From Aeromonas taiwanensis (GTDB lineage: Bacteria; Pseudomonadota; Gammaproteobacteria; Enterobacterales; Aeromonadaceae): a stretch of 56,857 nt of DNA. The stretch covers positions 1 to 56,857 of the forward strand of contig NZ_CDDD01000084.1 in assembly GCF_000820165.1 (NCBI RefSeq), in the 5' to 3' direction. Shown here in pieces: positions 8,117 to 17,844 of this stretch. A program made the translations under genes and the position numbers. Numbering within the stretch: position 1 is the stretch's first letter; each line of letters starts with the position of its first letter. The notes under the pieces were generated by a model. That model worked only from the letters and a program-made list of their open reading frames with translations. It made no database searches and was not told the origin of the DNA.

Positions 8117-9480
8117 CACTCCACCTTGTACTTGAGCAGGTAGGAGGCGGCGAAGGCGGCGCCAAAGGCGATCACCAGACCGATGACGTAGTGGATGAGG
8201 CTCATGGGCTGGACGATGGCCATGCCCGGAATGCCGGTCAGGCCCACCGCCGTCATGCCGACCTTGGCCGCCACCACGTAGGCGCCGCCGCAGGCCCCGC
8301 CGAACAGACCGGCCAGGAAGGGCTTGATGTAGCGCAGGTTGACCCCGAAGATGGCCGCCTCCGTGATGCCGAGCAGGCAGGACATGGCCGCCGGTACCGT
8401 GATGGCCTTGATCTTCACGTCACGGGTCTTGAAGTAGACCGCGAGACAAGCCCCGCCCTGCGCCACGTTGGCCATGGCCCAGATGGGGAGCAGGAAGTTG
8501 ACACCGATGGCCGGGTTGGCCAGCAGGCCCGCCTCGATGGCGTGGAAGCTGTGGTGAATGCCGGTGATGACGATCAGCGAATAAGTCCCGCCAAACACCA
8601 GGCCCGCCAGCCAGCCCGCCTGCTCGTAGAGGGCGCTCAGACCGAACGAGATACCATCCCCCAGCACCCGCCCGGCGGGGCCGATAAAGAGCAGCGCCAC
8701 GAAGCCGGTGAGGATGACGGTCAGGAAGGGGGTGAGGATGAGATCCAAAGCATCGGGGATGCGCTTTCTCAGCTGCTTCTCCAGGTGGGACATGAACCAG
8801 ACCGCCAGCAGCACCGGGAAGACGGTGCCCTGGTAGCCGATCATGGCCACATCCAGCCCGAAGAAGTCCATGGTCTTGAAGCCCCCCGCCACGCCCCAGG
8901 CGTTGGTCAGGGCCGGGTGAGTGAGGATGCCCCCCAGCGTCGCCCCCAGATAGGGGTTGCCGCCAAACTCCCGCGCCGCGGTAAAACCGATGAGGATCGG
9001 CAGTATGATGAAGGCCGCCGAGCTGAACATGTCCAGCATGACGAACAGGGCGCTGTCGGCGTTGACCCAGCCATAGGTGCGCACCATGCCGAGCAACCCC
9101 ATCAGCAGGCCGGACGCGACGATGGCCGGGATGATGGGCACAAAGATGTTGGACAGGGTTCGCGCCAGGCGCTGGGCCACGTTGAGCTTGGCCGTCGCCA
9201 TGTCGGTCAGCTCCGCCTTGCTGGCGGTGCCGGTGCCGGTCAGGGCCACGAACTCCGCATAGACCTTGTTGACCAGGCCGGTGCCGAAGATCACCTGGAT
9301 CTGGCCGGCGTTGCTGAAGCACCCCTTGACCCCGTCCAGCTTGTCGATGGCGGCCTTGTTCACCTTGCTGTCGTCCGCCAGCACCAGCCGCAGCCGGGTG
9401 GCGCAGTGGGCGGCGCTGACGATGTTCTCCTTGCCCCCGAGCAGGGGCACCAGATCCTTGGCTATCGCACTGATATTCAT
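8116..9480 (-). CDS. scrA: Sucrose-specific PTS enzyme IIBC
   Basis: A 454-aa permease that imports and phosphorylates sucrose. Residues about 1-85 are the IIB domain with the phosphorylated Cys26 in SAAHCATRLRLV. From about residue 105 on is the IIC membrane domain (GLLMGLLGMVRTYGWVN, GIHHSFHAIEAGLL, GITEAAIFGVNLRYIKPFL). There is no IIA domain, so it should use the general glucose IIA (Crr) encoded elsewhere. The ATG has GAGGA upstream. It lies between scrK, from which it is separated by two hairpins, and scrB, to which it is translationally coupled. Confidence 0.96.
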   Translation of the reverse strand: MNISAIAKDLVPLLGGKENIVSAAHCATRLRLVLADDSKVNKAAIDKLDGVKGCFSNAGQIQVIFGTGLVNKVYAEFVALTGTGTASKAELTDMATAKLNVAQRLARTLSNIFVPIIPAIVASGLLMGLLGMVRTYGWVNADSALFVMLDMFSSAAFIILPILIGFTAAREFGGNPYLGATLGGILTHPALTNAWGVAGGFKTMDFFGLDVAMIGYQGTVFPVLLAVWFMSHLEKQLRKRIPDALDLILTPFLTVILTGFVALLFIGPAGRVLGDGISFGLSALYEQAGWLAGLVFGGTYSLIVITGIHHSFHAIEAGLLANPAIGVNFLLPIWAMANVAQGGACLAVYFKTRDVKIKAITVPAAMSCLLGITEAAIFGVNLRYIKPFLAGLFGGACGGAYVVAAKVGMTAVGLTGIPGMAIVQPMSLIHYVIGLVIAFGAAFAASYLLKYKVE

Positions 9481-9494
9481 ATTCTTCCTCTTAT

Positions 9495-9558
9495 GGCCCG
9501 CCGTCGGCGGGCCCTTGTCACATGAGAGTAGGGTCTGTCGCCCTGCGGCTCTAGCCGC
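9495..9558 (-). promoter_or_regulatory. Two hairpins in the scrK-scrA gap
   Basis: GGCCCGCC-GTC-GGCGGGCC at 9495-9513 and GCGGCT-CT-AGCCGC at 9545-9558 fill the short gap between scrK and scrA. Neither has a T-run, so they look like mRNA processing or stability elements rather than terminators. They could set a different level for the PTS permease than for the kinase. Confidence 0.5.
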
Positions 9559-9561
9559 GGA

Positions 9562-10497
9562 TCAACAGCCGCTTGCGCCCGATCGCAAAAATTCATCCAG
9601 CCGGGTGCGGGTGGGCAGTGCCGTCATGGCCCCCTTGGCGGTGGTGGCGAGTGCCCCGCAGCCATGGGCCTGGGCCAGGATGGCGGGCAGCTCGCTGAAG
9701 GCGGGCACCCCCTCCCCCCTGGCAAGGGCCGCCAGCAGACCGGCGACAAAGGCATCCCCCGCTCCCGTGGTGTCGATGGGTACCACTTTGGGCCCCACCC
9801 ACTCCAGCAGTTCGCCCCCGAGGCGGGCCACCACGCCGGCCGCCCCCCGGGTCACCAGCACCAGGGCGGGTCCCGTGATGGTGGCGAGCCCGGCCGCCAG
9901 ATCGTCCAGACCGCTCAGCAGTTGCAACTCCTCCACCGAGAGCTTGACCACGTCCGCGAGGGCGATGGCCTCGCGCACCACGGGCAGCATCTCGGCGGGG
10001 TTGCCCCACACCTCGGGCCTCAGGTTGGGGTCGAAGCAGACCCGTCCCCCGACCGCCCGGATGGTCGCCATGGCTTGCAAGCAACTGCTGCGTACCGGCT
10101 CGTTGGCGAGCGCGATGGAGCAGGTCAGCAGCCACTGCCCGGCCTGGAAGACCGGCAGATCGGCGGGGCTCAGAAACTGATCCGCGCTGGGCCTCACCAT
10201 GAAGGTGAAGCTGCGCTCCCCTGACTCATCGAGCTCCACCAGCACTGTGCTGGTGCGATGGGCCGGATCCAGGGTCAGGTGACGGATGTCGACGCCTTCC
10301 CTTGCCAGGGTGTCGGCCATGAAGCGGCCGAAGGGATCCGCGCCGACCCGGCCGATGAAGGCCGACTCCCCGCCGAGCCGCGCCACCCCGACCGCCACGT
10401 TGGCCGGCGCGCCGCCGGGACACTTGAGGTAGTGCACCTCCCCTTCCGGGATCAAGTCCACCACCGCATCCCCCATTACCCACACACGATTCGTCAC
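9562..10497 (-). CDS. scrK: Fructokinase, PfkB family
   Basis: An approximately 311-aa ATP-dependent kinase converting the fructose released by ScrB into fructose-6-phosphate. PfkB signatures are GGAPANVAVGVARLGGESAF near the N-terminus and DTTGAGDAFVAGLLA near residue 250, with the catalytic Asp in GAGD. I favour the GTG at 10495-10497 (product begins with VTNRVWVMGDAVVDLIPEG), because GGAG lies seven bases upstream and ScrK homologues begin at this point. The longer frame to 10518 adds seven unlikely residues. It follows its own ScrR operator and CRP-like box, so it can be transcribed independently of scrY. Confidence 0.95.
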   Translation of the reverse strand: MTNRVWVMGDAVVDLIPEGEVHYLKCPGGAPANVAVGVARLGGESAFIGRVGADPFGRFMADTLAREGVDIRHLTLDPAHRTSTVLVELDESGERSFTFMVRPSADQFLSPADLPVFQAGQWLLTCSIALANEPVRSSCLQAMATIRAVGGRVCFDPNLRPEVWGNPAEMLPVVREAIALADVVKLSVEELQLLSGLDDLAAGLATITGPALVLVTRGAAGVVARLGGELLEWVGPKVVPIDTTGAGDAFVAGLLAALARGEGVPAFSELPAILAQAHGCGALATTAKGAMTALPTRTRLDEFLRSGASGC

Positions 10498-10563
10498 CTT
10501 GCTACTCCACTGCTGCACAGGATTTGCCAGAGCCGGGCCCTGATCTCTTGGTCCGCATTATCT

Positions 10564-10579
10564 GCTAAACCGTTTTAGC
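10564..10579. promoter_or_regulatory. ScrR operator upstream of scrK
   Basis: GCTAAACCGTTTTAGC, a 16-bp near-perfect palindrome of the LacI/Cra type, sits 67 bp before the scrK start. It matches the two copies upstream of scrY. Confidence 0.85.
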
Positions 10580-10609
10580 CAACCAACAGATCCCGACGCC
10601 GGCTGCCAT

Positions 10610-10630
10610 TTTTGTGATCGGGATAACGAA

Positions 10631-10631
<1 letters not shown>
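10610..10631. promoter_or_regulatory. Probable CRP site for the scrKABR unit
   Basis: TTTTGTGATCGGGATAACGA carries TGTGA-N6-TAACG, close to the CRP consensus TGTGA-N6-TCACA. It touches the scrY stop codon and lies upstream of the ScrR operator for scrK, a natural activator position. Confidence 0.6.
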
Positions 10632-12133
<1,502 letters not shown>

Positions 12134-12181
12134 TCATGTGTCGCCCGTCCGGGCGCTGTTGTTATCGACGGGCTGAGGATA

Positions 12182-12197
12182 GCTAAACCGCTTTAGC
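12182..12197. promoter_or_regulatory. ScrR operator 1 of scrY
   Basis: GCTAAACCGCTTTAGC, a perfect outer palindrome. It is nearest the scrY start and probably overlaps the promoter. Confidence 0.85.
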
Positions 12198-12212
12198 CAA
12201 CTCAATATGCCA

Positions 12213-12228
12213 GCTAAACCGTTTCAGC
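12213..12228. promoter_or_regulatory. ScrR operator 2 of scrY
   Basis: GCTAAACCGTTTCAGC, centre-to-centre 31 bp (three helical turns) from operator 1. This spacing would allow two repressors on one DNA face. Confidence 0.8.
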
Positions 12229-12229
12229 C

Positions 12230-12251
12230 AACTGTGAGCGGGATAACATTT
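12230..12251. promoter_or_regulatory. Probable CRP site of scrY
   Basis: AACTGTGAGCGGGATAACAT (with TT following) matches most of the CRP consensus AAATGTGATC-N2-GATCACATTT, with the core TGTGA-N6-TAACA. It lies just upstream of the two ScrR operators, consistent with catabolite control of sucrose uptake. Confidence 0.7.
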
Positions 12252-12325
12252 GCACAGCAGGAAGAGGTGGAAGTTGTGAGGAAGATCCCTCATCAGGATC
12301 CACTCAATAGGGCCGGATCCCGGGC

Positions 12326-12355
12326 AAAAAAAAAGCCGGCCATAGAGGCCGGCTT
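12326..12355 (-). terminator. Intrinsic terminator of dnaJ
   Basis: On the minus strand AAGCCGGCC-TCTAT-GGCCGGCTT followed by a long T-run (plus-strand A tract 12326-12334). It ends the dnaJ transcript 19 bases after the stop. Confidence 0.92.
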
Positions 12356-12373
12356 GGGTCACGCGAGTCGCGC

Positions 12374-13510
12374 TTATTTGGTCAGATCGTCGAAGAAGCG
12401 TTTCACCCCTTCGAAGAAGCCTTCGGATTTCGGCTTGTGGGTCTTGGCGGCGGCGCCGCTGAAGGAGTCGTCCAGCTGGCGCAGCAGATCTTTCTGGGTC
12501 TCGGTCAGTTTGACCGGGGTTTCGATCACCACCTTGCACATCAGATCCCCCACCTGGCCGGAGCGCACGGACTTGACGCCCTTGCCCCGCAGGCGGAACA
12601 GCTTGCCGGTCTGGGTCTCCGGGGTGACCTTGAGCTTGACCCGGCCATCCAGGGTCGGCACTTCGATCTCGCCACCCAGGGCCGCCGTGGTGAAGCTGAT
12701 GGGCACCTCGCAGTAGAGATCGTTGCCGTCACGCACGAAGATCTCGTGCTCGCGCACGTGGACCTGTACGTAGAGATCCCCGGCCGGTGCGCCGGCCTCC
12801 CCCGCTTCCCCTTCGCCGGAGAGACGGATGCGATCCCCGGTGTCGACGCCAGCCGGGATCTTGACCGACAGGGTCTTGGTCTTCTGGTAGCGACCCTCGC
12901 CGTGGCACTTGCGGCACGGATCCTTGATGATCTTGCCGCGACCGTGGCAGTGCGGGCAGGGCTGCTGCACCGCGAAGAAGCCCTGGCGCATCTGCACCTG
13001 GCCGGAGCCGTGGCAGGTGGGGCAGGTCTGGGCCTGGCTTCCAGTATGGGCGCCGGAGCCGTTGCAGACTTCACAGTGAACCTGGGTCGGTATCTTGATC
13101 TCCTTGGAGACCCCGCGCACCGCCTCTTCCAGGGTCAGCTCCATGTTGTAGCGAAGGTCGGAGCCACGGGCCGGGCCGCGACGACCGCCCCCGCGACCAC
13201 CGAAGATGTCGCCAAACACGTCGCCGAAGATGTCGCCGAAGTCGGCACCACCGCCAAAGCCGCCGTGGCCGCCACCCTGGCTCGGATCCACCCCGGCATG
13301 ACCGTACTGGTCGTAACGGGCACGCAGGTTCTCGTCGGTCAGGACCTCGTAGGCTTCCTTGACCTCTTTGAACTTCTCTTCGGCCGCGGCATCACCCTGG
13401 TTGCGATCCGGGTGATACTTCATGGCCAGACGCTTGTACGCCTTCTTGATCTCGCGCTCGTCGGCACCTTTCGATACCCCGAGCACTTCGTAGAAATCGC
13501 GCTTCGACAT
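12374..13510 (-). CDS. dnaJ: Chaperone DnaJ (Hsp40)
   Basis: A 378-aa co-chaperone that delivers substrates to DnaK and stimulates its ATPase. It has a J-domain with HPD at residues 33-35, a Gly/Phe-rich linker ([18 protein letters not shown]), a zinc domain with four CxxCxGxG repeats ([32 protein letters not shown]), and a C-terminal substrate-binding domain. The ATG at 13508-13510 ([11 protein letters not shown]) has AGGA five to eight bases upstream; an ATG two codons earlier lies inside that site. It follows dnaK after 254 bp containing several stem-loops. Confidence 0.98.
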   Translation of the reverse strand: MSKRDFYEVLGVSKGADEREIKKAYKRLAMKYHPDRNQGDAAAEEKFKEVKEAYEVLTDENLRARYDQYGHAGVDPSQGGGHGGFGGGADFGDIFGDVFGDIFGGRGGGRRGPARGSDLRYNMELTLEEAVRGVSKEIKIPTQVHCEVCNGSGAHTGSQAQTCPTCHGSGQVQMRQGFFAVQQPCPHCHGRGKIIKDPCRKCHGEGRYQKTKTLSVKIPAGVDTGDRIRLSGEGEAGEAGAPAGDLYVQVHVREHEIFVRDGNDLYCEVPISFTTAALGGEIEVPTLDGRVKLKVTPETQTGKLFRLRGKGVKSVRSGQVGDLMCKVVIETPVKLTETQKDLLRQLDDSFSGAAAKTHKPKSEGFFEGVKRFFDDLTK

Positions 13511-13543
13511 ACTCATCCTGTTGCTATATCAGCAGTTATGCAG

Positions 13544-13569
13544 ACGGGCGTTGGTCACCCAACGCCCGT
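13544..13569. repeat. Stem-loop between dnaK and dnaJ (dnaJ-proximal)
   Basis: ACGGGCGTTGG, loop TCAC, CCAACGCCCGT: a perfect 11-bp stem with a tetraloop. No T-run follows on either strand. It sits 34 bases upstream of the dnaJ start and would lie in the dnaJ 5' untranslated RNA. Confidence 0.75.
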
Positions 13570-13626
13570 AAATTCATTGACGAATCTGCTCACACTCTTA
13601 CTACGAAGCCGTGATCAAGGCTCATG

Positions 13627-13677
13627 TGCTGCTCGGAATCCTCACGTATATCTATACGCTCCGGTTCCTGCGCTGCT
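13627..13677. repeat. Bulged palindromic intergenic element between dnaK and dnaJ
   Basis: On the minus strand an imperfect dyad runs GAGCAGCGCAGGAACCGGAG, then CGTAT-AGAT-ATACG, then TGAGGATTCCGAGCAGC. The GGAA/TTCC arms and GAGC/GCTC-like ends are interrupted by GA-rich internal loops around the central hairpin. I recall similar GGAACCGGAG...TGAGGATTCC elements in intergenic regions of other gammaproteobacteria, but that is memory only. No second copy was noticed in this window. Confidence 0.5.
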
Positions 13678-13728
13678 CTTTACCTTGCTGACGGCCTCTC
13701 GCGACAGACCGTGAACAGATTCTGAGCC

Positions 13729-13754
13729 GATGGGCGAGGCGAACCTCGCCCATC
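13729..13754 (-). terminator. Stem-loop just downstream of dnaK
   Basis: GATGGGCGAGG, loop CGAA, CCTCGCCCATC: a perfect 11-bp stem ten bases after the dnaK stop. It has no U-tract, so it probably protects the dnaK 3' end or attenuates read-through into dnaJ rather than fully terminating. Confidence 0.6.
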
Positions 13755-13764
13755 CGGGTCGGGC

Positions 13765-15690
13765 TTATTTCTTGTCGTCTTTCACTTCTTCGAACTCGGC
13801 GTCGACCACGTCGTCGTCGGCCTTGGCGGAAGAGGAAGACTGGGCATCAGCACCGGCGGCACCTTGTGCCTGAGCCTGCTGCTGGGCAATCTCCATCAGC
13901 TTCTGGGACGCTTCCAGCAGCGCCTGCTGCTTGGCTTCGATGGCGGCCTTGTCGTCACCCTTGATGGCGGTTTCCAGCTCGCTCAGGGCAGTCTCGATCT
14001 TGGTCTTCTCGTCGGCAGGCAGGGCTTCACCGGCTTCGGTGATCTGCTTGCGCACGGAGTGGACCAGACCGTCAGCCTGGTTGCGAGCCTGCACCAGCTC
14101 TTCAAACTTCTTATCCTCGGCCGCGTTGGCTTCGGCTTCGCGTACCATGCGCTCGATCTCGTCATCGGACAGACCGGAGGAGGCCTGGATGGTGATCTTC
14201 TGCTCCTTGTTGGTCTCCTTGTCTTTCGCGGAGACGTGCAGGATGCCGTTGGCGTCGATGTCGAAGGTCACTTCGATCTGCGGCAGACCGCGCGGTGCCG
14301 GACGGATGCCTTCCAGGTTGAACTGGCCCAGGGACTTGTTGTCGCTGGCGCGCTTGCGCTCACCCTGCAGCACGTGAATGGTCACGGCAGACTGGTTGTC
14401 TTCAGCGGTGGAGAACACCTGGGACTTCTTGGTCGGAATGGTGGTGTTCTTCTCGATGAGCGCGGTCATCACGCTGCCCATGGTCTCGATACCCAGGGAG
14501 AGCGGAGTGACGTCCAGCAGCAGTACGTCGGTCTTGTCACCGGACAGTACGGCACCCTGGATGGCAGCACCCATGGCCACGGCTTCGTCCGGGTTGACGT
14601 CCTTGCGCGGCTCTTTGCCGAAGAAGTCGGCCACGGTCTTCTGCACCAGCGGCATACGGGTCTGACCACCCACCAGGATGACGTCGTCGATCTCGCCAAC
14701 CGCCAGACCGGAGTCTTTCAGGGCGACGCGAACCGGCTCCAGGGAGTCTTTCACCATGTCTTCCACCAGGGATTCCAGCTTGGCGCGGGTCACCTTGATG
14801 TTCATGTGCTTCGGACCGGTGGCATCTGCAGTGATGTACGGCAGGTTGACGTCGGTCTGCTGGGCGGAGGAGAGCTCGATCTTGGCCTTCTCGGCGGCAT
14901 CTTTCAGACGCTGCAGGGCCAGCTGGTCGTTGCGCAGGTCGATGCCCTGCTCGCGCTTGAACTCGTCAACCAGGTAGTTGATGACGCGGTTGTCGAAGTC
15001 TTCACCACCCAGGTGGGTGTTACCGTTGGTCGCCAGTACTTCGAAGGTGGTCTCGCCTTCGACTTCGTCGATCTCGATGATGGAGATATCGAAGGTACCA
15101 CCGCCCAGGTCATAGACGGCAACCTTGCGCTCGCCCTTGACCTTGTTCACGCCGTAGGCGAAAGCAGCGGCAGTCGGTTCGTTGATGATGCGTTTTACAT
15201 CCAGACCGGCGATGCGACCGGCATCCTTGGTGGCCTGACGCTGGGCGTCGTTGAAGTAGGCCGGCACTGTGATGACGGCTTCGGTGACCGGCTCACCCAG
15301 GTAGTCTTCGGCGGTCTTCTTCATCTTTTTCAGCACTTCGGCAGAGATCTGCGGCGGTGCCATTTTCTTGCCTTTCACCTCGACCCAGGCGTCACCGTTG
15401 TCGGCCTTGGCGATGGCATACGGCATGATTTTCAGGTCACGCTGTACTTCGTCATCTTCGAAACGACGGCCGATCAGACGCTTGATGGCGAACAGCGTGT
15501 TCTTCGGGTTGGTGATGGCCTGACGCTTGGCCGGCTGACCAACCAGGATTTCGCCGTCATCGGCATAGGCAATGATGGACGGAGTAGTACGGTCGCCTTC
15601 TGCGTTCTCGATCACGCGAGCATGGTCGCCATCCAGAATAGCGACGCAGGAGTTGGTAGTACCCAGGTCAATACCGATGATTTTACCCAT
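13765..15690 (-). CDS. dnaK: Chaperone DnaK (Hsp70)
   Basis: A 641-aa ATP-dependent chaperone. The N-terminal ATPase domain starts [20 protein letters not shown] and includes the phosphate loops [15 protein letters not shown] and [13 protein letters not shown]. The linker is [16 protein letters not shown], followed by the substrate-binding beta domain and the alpha lid, and the C-terminus is [17 protein letters not shown], matching the conserved EEV-type tail. The start (ATG 15688-15690) is fixed by homology; the open frame continues upstream without a ribosome site. A perfect sigma-32 promoter lies about 135-165 bases upstream, and the gene also has its own downstream hairpin. Confidence 0.99.
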   Translation of the reverse strand: MGKIIGIDLGTTNSCVAILDGDHARVIENAEGDRTTPSIIAYADDGEILVGQPAKRQAITNPKNTLFAIKRLIGRRFEDDEVQRDLKIMPYAIAKADNGDAWVEVKGKKMAPPQISAEVLKKMKKTAEDYLGEPVTEAVITVPAYFNDAQRQATKDAGRIAGLDVKRIINEPTAAAFAYGVNKVKGERKVAVYDLGGGTFDISIIEIDEVEGETTFEVLATNGNTHLGGEDFDNRVINYLVDEFKREQGIDLRNDQLALQRLKDAAEKAKIELSSAQQTDVNLPYITADATGPKHMNIKVTRAKLESLVEDMVKDSLEPVRVALKDSGLAVGEIDDVILVGGQTRMPLVQKTVADFFGKEPRKDVNPDEAVAMGAAIQGAVLSGDKTDVLLLDVTPLSLGIETMGSVMTALIEKNTTIPTKKSQVFSTAEDNQSAVTIHVLQGERKRASDNKSLGQFNLEGIRPAPRGLPQIEVTFDIDANGILHVSAKDKETNKEQKITIQASSGLSDDEIERMVREAEANAAEDKKFEELVQARNQADGLVHSVRKQITEAGEALPADEKTKIETALSELETAIKGDDKAAIEAKQQALLEASQKLMEIAQQQAQAQGAAGADAQSSSSAKADDDVVDAEFEEVKDDKK

Positions 15691-15825
15691 TTGACGAATC
15701 TCCAAATACTTTGAATAAACTGGCGAGGGGCTCGCCTTGATACGTTAACGGCTAGGTGGGGCCTGCCACTGTGGCTTTCAAGCTCCCGGCATCAAATTTT
15801 TTGTGCCGCCGTGGCCTTGCAACCT

Positions 15826-15853
15826 ATATGGGGTCTCAAGTCGGCGCTTCAAG
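15826..15853 (-). promoter_or_regulatory. Sigma-32 heat-shock promoter of dnaK
   Basis: On the minus strand: CTTGAA, 14-bp spacer, CCCCATAT, an exact match to the RpoH consensus. It implies a 5' leader of over 100 nt before dnaK. Confidence 0.92.
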
Positions 15854-15933
15854 TCCGGCCCTGAAAAAACCTGCATACAGGCCACCTGACAGCCAAATGA
15901 CGCCAGACACGTTTTTTTGGCGCCACATCCAAC

Positions 15934-15958
15934 AAAAAGCCCGCCAAGCGGCGGGCTT
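15934..15958 (-). terminator. Intrinsic terminator of grpE
   Basis: Minus strand AAGCCCGCC-GCTT-GGCGGGCTTTTT. It lies 17 bases after the grpE stop and separates grpE from the dnaK promoter. Confidence 0.9.
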
Positions 15959-15974
15959 GGTGAGAACAGCGCGA

Positions 15975-16550
15975 TCAGTCAGCGGACTTGGACACCATCA
16001 CCATGGCCGGGCGGATGACGCGGCCATTGAGCTCGTAGCCCTTCTGCATCACGGCGATGACGGTGTTCGGCGCCACGTCGGCACTCGGCACCATGCTCAT
16101 GGCCTGGTGGGCATTGGGGTCGAACGGCTGGTTGGTCGGGTCCAGGGCCACCAGGCCGAACTTGGCCACGCCGCTCTGCATGGATTTCAGGGTCAGCTCC
16201 ACCCCTTCAATCATCGGCTTGAGGGTGTCGTTCTCCTTGTCCGCCAGCTCGATGGCGCGCTCCAGGTTGTCCAGCACCGGCAAGAGCTCTGCGGCGAACT
16301 TCTCCAGTGCAAACTTGTGGGCTTTCTCCACGTCCTGAGCGGCACGGCGACGCAGATTCTCCATCTCGGCGACGGCACGAATGGCGCGCTCGCGCTCTTC
16401 CAGGGAGGCCTGCTGGGCCGCTTCCAGTTGGGCCTCCAGCTCGGCAATGCGGGCCTGCTCGGCTGTCACTTCACTGTCTACATCGGTCGGCTCGACTGGC
16501 TGGGCGTCCAATTGCTCCATCGCTTCAACCTTTTGTTCTTCGTGGCTCAT
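15975..16550 (-). CDS. grpE: Nucleotide exchange factor GrpE
   Basis: A 191-aa DnaK nucleotide-exchange factor. It has an acidic N-terminus, a long coiled coil ([20 protein letters not shown] onwards to about residue 100) and a C-terminal beta-wing domain containing the GrpE signature ([19 protein letters not shown]). Spacing TTGGAGATGTC before the ATG gives a fair ribosome site. Unlike organisms with a single grpE-dnaK-dnaJ transcript, it has its own sigma-32 promoter upstream and its own terminator downstream. Confidence 0.98.
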   Translation of the reverse strand: MSHEEQKVEAMEQLDAQPVEPTDVDSEVTAEQARIAELEAQLEAAQQASLEERERAIRAVAEMENLRRRAAQDVEKAHKFALEKFAAELLPVLDNLERAIELADKENDTLKPMIEGVELTLKSMQSGVAKFGLVALDPTNQPFDPNAHQAMSMVPSADVAPNTVIAVMQKGYELNGRVIRPAMVMVSKSAD

Positions 16551-16636
16551 GACATCTCCAATATTCAGGGGTTACTTATGAGGGCGGCTGGCGTTCAGGC
16601 AAGCGACACGCGCCAACGGACCCTGTGCTGGCGCTA

Positions 16637-16664
16637 TTATGGGGACGCCGCCCCGGCTTTCAAG
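16637..16664 (-). promoter_or_regulatory. Sigma-32 heat-shock promoter of grpE
   Basis: Minus strand CTTGAA, 14-bp spacer, CCCCATAA. It is divergent from nadK, whose start is 150 bp away on the other strand. Confidence 0.9.
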
Positions 16665-16814
16665 GGGAAAAGGGCATATCGGACACAATGCCCCCCGCCA
16701 GCCGGCCAGATTGCCCCTTTTCGGGGCCGAATGCGCCAACTCGCATGGAGACAGACAAATCCCCGGCAAAGCACGGTATACTCCCCCCAAAGACTCTCCC
16801 AGACCCGGTAACCT

Positions 16815-17699
16815 ATGGATTCTCCGTTCAAAACCGTCGCGCTCATCGGCAAACCCCACCACGAGGGGGCCAACCAGACCCTCAGCGGCCTGTATCAATA
16901 CCTGACCAGCCGAGGCTTTTGTGTGCTGCTGGAGAGCCGGGTCGCCCAGACCCTGGGGGTGCTCGGGGAGAACGTGATGGATCTGGTGCAACTCGGCGAG
17001 CAGGCCGATCTTGCTATCGTGGTCGGCGGTGACGGCAACATGCTGGGGGCCGCCCGGGTGCTGTCGCGCTTCGACGTGGCGGTGATCGGGGTGAACCGGG
17101 GCAACCTGGGCTTCCTCACCGACCTGTCGCCCCAGGATTACCTGCTGCCCCTGGAGCAGGTGCTCTCCGGCCACTACAAGAGCGAGCACCGCTTCCTGCT
17201 GGAGGCCTCGGTCTATCGCCACGGGGAGCGCAAGTCGAGCAACCTGGCGGTGAACGAGGCGGTGCTGCACCCGGGCAAGATAGCCCACATGATCGAGTTC
17301 GAGGTCTACATCGACGGCAGCTTCATGTACAGCCAGCGCTCGGACGGCATCATAGTCGCCACCCCGACCGGCTCCACCGCCTACTCCCTGTCGGCGGGCG
17401 GCGCCATTCTCACCCCCAAGCTCAACGCCATCACGCTGGTGCCCATGTTCCCGCACACCCTGAGCAGCCGCCCCATCGTGCTGGATGCGGACAGCGAGGT
17501 GCGCCTGCTGGTCTCGCCAGACAACCAGGACGACGCCATGCAGGTGAGCTGCGACGGCCAGGTCACCCTGGCGGTCCACCCGGGGGACGAGATCCTCATC
17601 AGGAAGAGCAGCCACAAGTTGCACCTGGTCCATCCGCTGGATTACAGCTACTTCCACGTGCTGCGCAACAAGCTCGGCTGGGGCAGCAAGCTGTTCTGA
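16815..17699 (+). CDS. nadK: NAD kinase
   Basis: A 294-aa ATP-NAD kinase making NADP. It shows GGDGN at residues 71-75 (catalytic Asp73), NE at 147-148, and [14 protein letters not shown] at about 183-196. The C-terminal beta-sandwich [18 protein letters not shown] is standard. Length equals the E. coli enzyme. It is divergent from grpE and upstream of recN, the same nadK-recN neighbourhood as in enterobacteria. A Rho-independent hairpin separates it from recN, so the two are transcribed separately. Confidence 0.97.
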   Translation: MDSPFKTVALIGKPHHEGANQTLSGLYQYLTSRGFCVLLESRVAQTLGVLGENVMDLVQLGEQADLAIVVGGDGNMLGAARVLSRFDVAVIGVNRGNLGFLTDLSPQDYLLPLEQVLSGHYKSEHRFLLEASVYRHGERKSSNLAVNEAVLHPGKIAHMIEFEVYIDGSFMYSQRSDGIIVATPTGSTAYSLSAGGAILTPKLNAITLVPMFPHTLSSRPIVLDADSEVRLLVSPDNQDDAMQVSCDGQVTLAVHPGDEILIRKSSHKLHLVHPLDYSYFHVLRNKLGWGSKLF

Positions 17700-17729
17700 C
17701 CCCGCCCTGCAGGCCATCTCCCTCACAAC

Positions 17730-17753
17730 ACGGCCCTGACGCGGGCCGTTTTG
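17730..17753 (+). terminator. Terminator of nadK
   Basis: ACGGCCC-TGACGC-GGGCCGTTTT; short stem with a modest T-run. Confidence 0.75.
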
Positions 17754-17779
17754 CATTCCGTCCTGCGGCGACATCTTTA

Positions 17780-17795
17780 CTGTATGGAAAACCAG
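17780..17795. promoter_or_regulatory. LexA box 1 of recN
   Basis: CTGTATGGAAAACCAG fits CTG-N10-CAG of the SOS box, 49 bp before the recN start. Confidence 0.85.
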
Positions 17796-17801
17796 TATAT
17801 A

Positions 17802-17817
17802 CTGGATACATACACAG
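17802..17817. promoter_or_regulatory. LexA box 2 of recN
   Basis: CTGGATACATACACAG also fits CTG-N10-CAG. It starts 22 bp after box 1, and TATATACTGG lies between them. Twin SOS boxes give tight repression, as known for recN in E. coli. Confidence 0.85.
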
Positions 17818-17844
17818 TAATGTTGACCCATACAGGATGAGACC

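Noticed and set aside
12230..12251. lac-operator-like sequence (TGTGAGCGGGATAACA)
   Set aside because: Position upstream of two ScrR operators and the TGTGA-N6-TAACA pattern fit a CRP site; there is no lac gene nearby.
13864..15714. 616-codon open frame on the plus strand opposite dnaK
   Set aside because: It is the antisense shadow of dnaK, kept open by GC-rich codon bias; no ribosome site, no recognisable domain.
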